The translations under genes and the position numbers were made by a program. A stretch of 31,386 bases of DNA, from contig JAPZRK010000121.1 of assembly GCA_027531445.1 (NCBI GenBank), positions 1 to 31,386 on the forward strand, given 5' to 3'. Origin of the DNA: Leptospira sp. GTDB taxonomy: Bacteria; Spirochaetota; Leptospiria; Leptospirales; Leptospiraceae. Positions 26,436 to 31,386 of the stretch are shown in pieces. Each line of letters begins with the position of its first letter. Positions within the stretch are counted from its first letter, which is position 1. Below the pieces are notes generated by a model. It saw only the letters and a list, made by a program, of their open reading frames with translations. It was not told the DNA's origin and did not search any database.

Positions 26436-26477
26436 ATCAACTACTAGCCTAATAGTGTGTAAACGAAGATTCTCCGT

Positions 26478-27542
26478 CTAGAAGATACGAAGTTGATAGA
26501 TATCTTTTTTGGTTTCTAAATAGAATGTATCACTTTCTTTGCCAGGGAAAAATCGAATTGGATTCTCGGAAGTTGTGAGAGTTTTTATCCTTATGATCTT
26601 TCCCTTGTCATTGAGAAATACAATGTCCTTATCTTTCTGATAAATAAATACATTGGATTTAGCATAGACCGCCTGGTATGTGCTACCCAGCTTTTCCTTT
26701 TTTTCTTGCCAAATAAGTGTGTCACCTTCGAAAAACAATACTTTGTCTGGTAAATTGAGTAAGGATCGTCCGGAATCACTTAATGCAAAGTATACTTTAT
26801 GCGGATAAAATCCCTCCAATTCCCATTCCTCTTGTATCTTTCCAGTTTCATCGAGAATCATAAGGAAATCCTTAGAACCAACAGAAAAGTGTACGAGTAC
26901 ATTTTTTCCATTCGGAGACAAGGTTACACTTTTGAAAAAAGAGGTAACACGATTTTCAGATAAATCTTTATGATAAACCAAAATACCTTTATCATCCACT
27001 CGGTCGATTTCCCCACCTGAAAAAAGTATGACCGCCCCTTTGCCCGTTTGATCAAAATCATAATCTGTCAAAAATCGTCCGTTTAATTCGCCGGTACCTA
27101 GAGGGTTCCCACTCGTATCCAATAAAAAAACCGTGTTATTGTCTCCCGCCAAATAGAGAACAGGTGAACCAAAATATCCAGATCTTGGATAAGAATTGAT
27201 TGGTTTCTTCCAAAATAGCTCACCTGAAGAGGAGAAAAAATTTACTTCATCACCTATCTTTTGAAATTCGATATATCCTTTATTTAAAAGAGCAAAGTCA
27301 ACCTTCATCGGCTCTTCATAATTCACAAATTTTCCAGTAGAAAATGAATAGTATTTACTATCTATACGATATCCATTTAAAACCGACAAAGGATTCTCAC
27401 CAACGTTGGGAGTTGATGTTCCGAATGCACCATCCTTATTCCACAACCATGTCTCCTTAATTGATGCCAACATAGGTAGGTTCATATCCCAAAGAAAAAA
27501 CAAAAGAAAACTAAAGATAAATGTTGTTAATATAAATTGCAT
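26478..27542 (-). CDS. membrane-anchored protein with propeller-like repeats
   Basis: 354 residues. AAGGA on the minus strand precedes the ATG at a good distance. One N-terminal hydrophobic segment (FILTTFIFSFLLFFLW) is an anchor or uncleaved signal. The remainder is made of short repeated strand units with GNPLGTGELNG, GEIDRVDDKGILVYH, LDETGKIQEEWELEG and LNDKGKIIRIKT, each ending in a D/S-x-G-x turn. This resembles a WD40/YWTD-type beta-propeller in the periplasm. It follows cinA by 32 bp as the last gene of the recO-argS-cinA run. No specific family or function is recognised. Confidence 0.7.
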   Translation of the reverse strand: MQFILTTFIFSFLLFFLWDMNLPMLASIKETWLWNKDGAFGTSTPNVGENPLSVLNGYRIDSKYYSFSTGKFVNYEEPMKVDFALLNKGYIEFQKIGDEVNFFSSSGELFWKKPINSYPRSGYFGSPVLYLAGDNNTVFLLDTSGNPLGTGELNGRFLTDYDFDQTGKGAVILFSGGEIDRVDDKGILVYHKDLSENRVTSFFKSVTLSPNGKNVLVHFSVGSKDFLMILDETGKIQEEWELEGFYPHKVYFALSDSGRSLLNLPDKVLFFEGDTLIWQEKKEKLGSTYQAVYAKSNVFIYQKDKDIVFLNDKGKIIRIKTLTTSENPIRFFPGKESDTFYLETKKDIYQLRIF

Positions 27543-27574
27543 AAGACGTCTTCCTTCAATATAATTAAGATAAA

Positions 27575-28828
27575 CTAGAGAATTTGTTGGAGTAAAAAGA
27601 GTGCAGTGTTTGAAGCGCTCTCTCGAACGGTCTCTCTATTTCCTGGGAATTGAAATTTAAAAGCTTCACTGCTTTCGCCTTTTCTTTTTCTTCCAATCCA
27701 AACAGTGCCCACTGGTTTGTCGGCACTACTACCGCCAGGCCCTGCAATTCCTGTAATGGAAATTTGATAATCGGATTCGATCAAATTTGCGAGGCCATCC
27801 ACCATTGCAAGGCATGTTTCACGACTCACTGCGCCGAAACGATCGATCATTTCTCGTCCCACATGGAGTAACTGAATCTTTTGTTCATTGGAATAAGTCA
27901 ATATACCACCTAAGAAATAGGCACTAGAGCCAGGCTCACTCGTTAGCTTACTGCCGAGTAATCCACCAGTACAACTCTCCGCAACTGTGATCGTCTTTCC
28001 ATTTTCAATGAGTGTAGAGTGAACCTTATCAAAAACGTCATGAGTACAACGTTCTTGATAAAAGACTTCCATCCTTTTTGCGGCTTCAACCACCAAACTT
28101 TCATCATTCGATTGAAATATGCCTTTTATGTAGCCTTTTTGGGCGGTCACGCCCCATTCAATTCCAGCATCCAGAAGGTCCTTTTGTTTTTCGACAAATT
28201 CAGCTTGGAAAAGAGACTCGCCGATATTCCAAATCCACCTGGTTTGTTGGAAAAGCGTTTCCTTCTGAAAGGTTTGTTTCAAAAATGGTTTCAATTTTTT
28301 TTGAAACATTTCTTTCATTTCTAATGGAACACCTGGCATACAAACTAGATAACCATTTTCACTAATCGATTCAACAAAGCCAACAGCAAGTCCAACAGAA
28401 TTATCGAGGACCTTACTGCCTTCCGGAAAGTAAATTTGTCGTATTACAGTGGGTAAAATATCTGAATAATTTTTACCACGTGATTCATAGAGCATTTGCA
28501 ATTTGATACGTGCTTTTTCATTTACGGCTTTTTCTTTACCTGAAAGTTTCAAAACACATTCTAATGTATAATCATCTTCTGTTGAACCTAACCCACCAGT
28601 CATAATTACCAAATGATCATCTTCTTTTTGTTTCTCAGCAATGGACTTTAAACGAGAAAGTTCTTCTAAAATAGTAACGGGATCATCGGGAAGAACTATG
28701 AAATTTCTAACCTTCCATCCCATTTCGAACAGTTGATTCGCAAGCCAGGAAGAGTTTGTATCGATACTTCTACCCGCAGTTAGTTCAGATCCTGTAGAAA
28801 TAATTGTTATACGTGGTCCTCTTTTCAT
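27575..28828 (-). CDS. cinA: CinA: COG1058 domain plus NMN amidohydrolase (PncC) domain
   Basis: 417 residues, the usual length of two-domain CinA. The N-terminal MoaB-like domain (ISTGSELTAGRSIDTNSSWLA, MTGGLGSTEDDYT, with Ser where Pro is usual) is the ADP-ribose pyrophosphatase part. The C-terminal PncC domain (AESCTGGLLGSKLTSEPGSS, SITGIAGPGGSSADKPVGTV) deamidates nicotinamide mononucleotide in NAD recycling. All core segments are present. It starts 3 bp after the argS stop and is very likely co-transcribed with it. Confidence 0.95.
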   Translation of the reverse strand: MKRGPRITIISTGSELTAGRSIDTNSSWLANQLFEMGWKVRNFIVLPDDPVTILEELSRLKSIAEKQKEDDHLVIMTGGLGSTEDDYTLECVLKLSGKEKAVNEKARIKLQMLYESRGKNYSDILPTVIRQIYFPEGSKVLDNSVGLAVGFVESISENGYLVCMPGVPLEMKEMFQKKLKPFLKQTFQKETLFQQTRWIWNIGESLFQAEFVEKQKDLLDAGIEWGVTAQKGYIKGIFQSNDESLVVEAAKRMEVFYQERCTHDVFDKVHSTLIENGKTITVAESCTGGLLGSKLTSEPGSSAYFLGGILTYSNEQKIQLLHVGREMIDRFGAVSRETCLAMVDGLANLIESDYQISITGIAGPGGSSADKPVGTVWIGRKRKGESSEAFKFQFPGNRETVRESASNTALFLLQQIL

Positions 28829-28831
28829 AGA

Positions 28832-30634
28832 TTATTGACCTTCTTCTTTGCTCATACTTTCAGGAGCAGATATCCCTAGAAGTCTCAATCCGGATTCAAT
28901 CGCTATTTCCGTGTATTTCAATAACAAAAGTAAGGTTTCCCTTTCCTCTCCAGATTTATCTTTGATTTTATTTTCTTTGTTTCCGTAAAACTTTGTAAAA
29001 GATTTACTCAGAGACTGGAGATAATTCGTAAGTCGATGTGGTTCTAGAGAATGCGCAGCATCATACACTTCTTCTGGAAAACGTGAGATCCAAAAAAGAA
29101 GTCTTACCCTATCTTCTTGATGAAAATTCGAAAGATTCAAATCTAACGTAATTTCTTTTCCTGCATAAATCACTTTTTCGCCTACAAATTGGATATCACC
29201 TAATTCACGAAATATGGAGCGGATTCTTGCATGCGCGTATTGGATATAAAAAACTGGATTTTTTTCGGATTCATCTTTAGCCAAATCTAGATCAAAATCA
29301 AGTGGCATATCGGCTGAACGCATAAGAAAAAAATATCTACCTACATCTTTTGCATTTTTACCTAAGTATGTTAAGAGATCAGTCATCGTCTGAAAAACGC
29401 CTAGACGTTTACTCATCTTTACTTTTTGTTTATTCTCAATCAGGTTTACTTGTTGAGCTATTAAAACATTGAAACTTTGTTCTGGTTTTCCAAATGAAAC
29501 CATAGCACCTTTCAAACGTGCTATATAACCGTAGTGATCCGGTCCCCATATATCGATAAGCTGATCAAATCCACGTTCAAATTTATTAATATGGTATGCA
29601 ATATCAGCCATAAGGTAAGTAGGTCTTCCATCTGCCCTTCGGATAACCCGATCTTTATCATCACCATATTTAGTAGATAAAAACAAGAGTTTATCCTCTT
29701 CAGTGGATATATCTGCTTGCTTTAAACGATTGGGAACCGCATCAACGTGACCCGTTTCGTGTAATGATCTTTCGCTGAAGAATCTATCAAATTGTACGCC
29801 GAATGAACTCAAATCCTTCTTTTGTTGTTCTAGATTGAAGGAAACTGCAAAGATAGACAAATCGGAAATGATAGAATCCCAATTTTTCGCTTCAATATTT
29901 TTATCTAGATTTTCTTTTCGGATTGGATCTGAAACGTAAGCAAAAGCAATATCCTTAATATACTCTCCTCTATAACTTTCCTTTGGCAAAACTGCTGATT
30001 CAATGAGTACATATATGGAACGATCATCTTCCTCTTCTTGAAAGGTGATTTCGACTCCTTTCGACTCCATATAACGTAACAAAACAGCAACACCTAACAG
30101 ATTTACCTGATTGCCGTAATCATTTACATAAAATTCTTTTTCAACTTGATTGCCGACTGACGTTAGTAAGTTTGCGAGAGCATCACCATAAGCGGAAGAC
30201 CTAGCCGAGACAATATTCATGGGTCCCGTCGGATTTGCAGAAACGAATTCTAAACAAATCTTTGATACTTCGTCATGTTTTGCAAAGATTGTATCCTTAT
30301 TTTTAAAATTTAATAAAAAATGCCATAATTGAAGTGGTTTGATTCGAAAATTAATAAATCCTGGCGGAGAGAAGGTAACTTCACTAAAAAGTGGATTGGA
30401 TTGTATCAGAGGGATGATAGACTCAGCAAGTTCCTTTGGATTTTGCCCAAAAGCGTTTTTGTTTTCTAATGCAAATGGAGATGAATAGTCGCCAAACTTT
30501 TCATCTCTCGAATACTCGATTCGAATTTTGAGATCTTCTACGTTTAGATTCGATTTCGTATTCTCTAAAAGGGATGTTACACCTTGAACGAGTATGGAGA
30601 GGACATTATTTTTGATTAAACTTTTTGGACTCAT
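28832..30634 (-). CDS. argS: arginine-tRNA ligase
   Basis: 600 residues, near normal length for a class I arginyl-tRNA synthetase. The N-terminal tRNA-binding domain is followed by the catalytic domain with SANPTGPMNIVSARSSAYGD near residues 130-149, DIWGPDHYGYIARLKGAM, and the KMSKR loop VKMSKRLGVF near 407. The C-terminal DALR anticodon-binding domain is recognisable (FYIQYAHARIRSI, ESGLRLLGI). The HIGH signature (HxGH in GPLHVGHAR) is replaced by NIVS, while everything around it is conserved. It lies between a small membrane protein and cinA, with gaps of 6 and 3 bp. Confidence 0.96.
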   Translation of the reverse strand: MSPKSLIKNNVLSILVQGVTSLLENTKSNLNVEDLKIRIEYSRDEKFGDYSSPFALENKNAFGQNPKELAESIIPLIQSNPLFSEVTFSPPGFINFRIKPLQLWHFLLNFKNKDTIFAKHDEVSKICLEFVSANPTGPMNIVSARSSAYGDALANLLTSVGNQVEKEFYVNDYGNQVNLLGVAVLLRYMESKGVEITFQEEEDDRSIYVLIESAVLPKESYRGEYIKDIAFAYVSDPIRKENLDKNIEAKNWDSIISDLSIFAVSFNLEQQKKDLSSFGVQFDRFFSERSLHETGHVDAVPNRLKQADISTEEDKLLFLSTKYGDDKDRVIRRADGRPTYLMADIAYHINKFERGFDQLIDIWGPDHYGYIARLKGAMVSFGKPEQSFNVLIAQQVNLIENKQKVKMSKRLGVFQTMTDLLTYLGKNAKDVGRYFFLMRSADMPLDFDLDLAKDESEKNPVFYIQYAHARIRSIFRELGDIQFVGEKVIYAGKEITLDLNLSNFHQEDRVRLLFWISRFPEEVYDAAHSLEPHRLTNYLQSLSKSFTKFYGNKENKIKDKSGEERETLLLLLKYTEIAIESGLRLLGISAPESMSKEEGQ

Positions 30635-30640
30635 AAATCT

Positions 30641-30883
30641 CTATTTCTTTTTGTTATATGGAAAACTCTCTTCCCATAAAATGAAGGATGCTTTTTTATA
30701 TCTGCCTATAAAGGTAGGAATGGGTTCTGATTCAGCTCGAATCGTTTCTTTACCAAAAGATAGGACCTGACTTTGTTTTGTTTTAAAATTTTTACCTGAT
30801 TCCGATTTAAGGAGAACCTGTAGTAATGCAAAGAATACCGAAAACGTCATTAAAAACAAAAGTGTTTTAGTAAATTGATTCAC
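30641..30883 (-). CDS. small single-pass membrane protein, unknown
   Basis: 80 residues, starting at GTG with its first base shared with the recO stop (TAGTG). One N-terminal hydrophobic segment (LLFLMTFSVFFALLQVLL) is followed by a charged, basic tail ending in NKKK. No family is recognised. Its tight packing between recO and argS (six bases before argS) supports a real gene in the operon. Confidence 0.6.
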   Translation of the reverse strand: MNQFTKTLLFLMTFSVFFALLQVLLKSESGKNFKTKQSQVLSFGKETIRAESEPIPTFIGRYKKASFILWEESFPYNKKK

Positions 30884-31386
30884 TAGAACGAGTCTCCAAT
30901 TGATTTGTAAAATTCAAAGTAAGATTTCAGTTCCTTACCAGTAATCGACCTAAGAAACTGATTCAATATTTGATCGGCTTCCTTTATGACCTCTTTACGG
31001 GGATTTTGGGCAAGCATTCCAGTAAATCGATTGGATAGAATTGTTTGAAACAGGCGAATCATAGGTGAATGATCTTTAGGAAGCGTATGGCAATCCCCAC
31101 ATAAAAATTCTCGATTTTCCATTGCAAAATACGCCGATTTTTTTTCCAAAACACTCTCTCCACATGTATGGCAATAGAACTCCGTGGGAAAATGCCCTAA
31201 ATTTGCCAAAGCTCTCAGTTTGAAAAAAGGAAGCAACTCAGTTCGGAATCCATTCGTTTCGGTGTGTTCGAAAGAACCTAATAACAGTTGATAAAGAAAT
31301 GGATGTGACTCCCCCTCAGGATAAAGAATCGCGATCATCTCACAAAAGTAAAAAACCATTAGGGAACCTAAATAACTCGATTTTAC
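30883..31386 (-). CDS. recO: DNA repair protein RecO, C-terminal part (runs off window)
   Basis: The frame stays open to the right edge, giving about 167 residues; a full RecO is about 240, so the N-terminal OB-fold is outside the window. RecO helps RecR and RecF load RecA at single-stranded gaps. Visible are the helical C-terminal domain (SSYLGSLMVFYFCEMIAIL, HPFLYQLLLGSFEHTE, FFKLRALANLGHFP) and the zinc-type cysteine motif CHTCGE-CGDCHTL. The first Met in the window (31357-31359) is internal, not the start. It is the first visible gene of the recO-argS-cinA run. Confidence 0.85.
   Translation of the reverse strand, partial: VKSSYLGSLMVFYFCEMIAILYPEGESHPFLYQLLLGSFEHTETNGFRTELLPFFKLRALANLGHFPTEFYCHTCGESVLEKKSAYFAMENREFLCGDCHTLPKDHSPMIRLFQTILSNRFTGMLAQNPRKEVIKEADQILNQFLRSITGKELKSYFEFYKSIGDSF

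Noticed and set aside
26436..26477. Possible terminator between the response regulator and the convergent propeller-like gene
   Set aside because: Only a 4-bp ACTA/TAGT pairing is seen and there is no T-run.
28019..28365. Plus-strand open frames antisense to cinA
   Set aside because: They are antisense to a clear CinA coding region and encode low-complexity Phe/His-rich sequence.

Overview
The window looks like chromosomal DNA of a Leptospira-type spirochaete, probably a free-living (saprophytic) lineage. Reasons: AT-rich, densely packed genes; several spirochaetal-type lipoprotein signals (Leu-rich core ending in L-I-T-Y-C, L-I-L-S-C or L-I-H-C); a large methyl-accepting chemotaxis protein; and a gap-pgk-tpiA-secG cluster beside a PAS histidine kinase. 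The assignment rests on protein character only; no rRNA or tRNA gene is present. There is no CRISPR array, transposase or integrase, and no gene-free stretch above 300 bp.

Layout. 1-275 is a perfect 131-bp inverted repeat that interrupts a UvrD/Rep-type helicase gene (to 833, minus strand) and is most likely an assembly or fold-back artefact. 924-3020 (minus) is a two-gene unit: a Ser/Thr/Asn-rich lipoprotein, then a GT-A-like glycosyltransferase. 3212-5241 (plus) carries a Nudix hydrolase, an MFS exporter and a tiny conserved-looking protein. 5238-11226 (minus) is a tightly coupled three-gene unit: a 976-residue lipoprotein with lamin-tail-like modules, an outer-membrane barrel-like protein and a phospholipase-D-fold lipoprotein, with uvrC just upstream (11282-13141).

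13246-16282 (plus) holds a chemoreceptor overlapping a signal-peptidase-I-like protein that has lost both catalytic residues. It converges on recQ (16279-17733, minus). 17791-20239 (plus) has a secreted transglutaminase-like protein and a small membrane/lipoprotein partner. 20358-26435 (plus) is a long co-directional run: gap, pgk, tpiA, secG, a secreted protein, a PAS histidine kinase and a response regulator carrying its own GHKL ATPase domain. 26478-31386 (minus) is recO (partial), a small membrane protein, argS, cinA and a membrane-anchored repeat-like protein.

Most of the window is core metabolism and DNA repair (uvrD/rep, uvrC, recQ, recO, cinA, gap, pgk, tpiA, argS, secG) interleaved with lineage-specific envelope and signalling genes. 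The best candidates for undescribed biology are the lamin-tail/barrel/PLD envelope operon, the lipoprotein-glycosyltransferase pair, the catalytically dead signal peptidase coupled to a chemoreceptor, and the histidine kinase/REC-ATPase pair.
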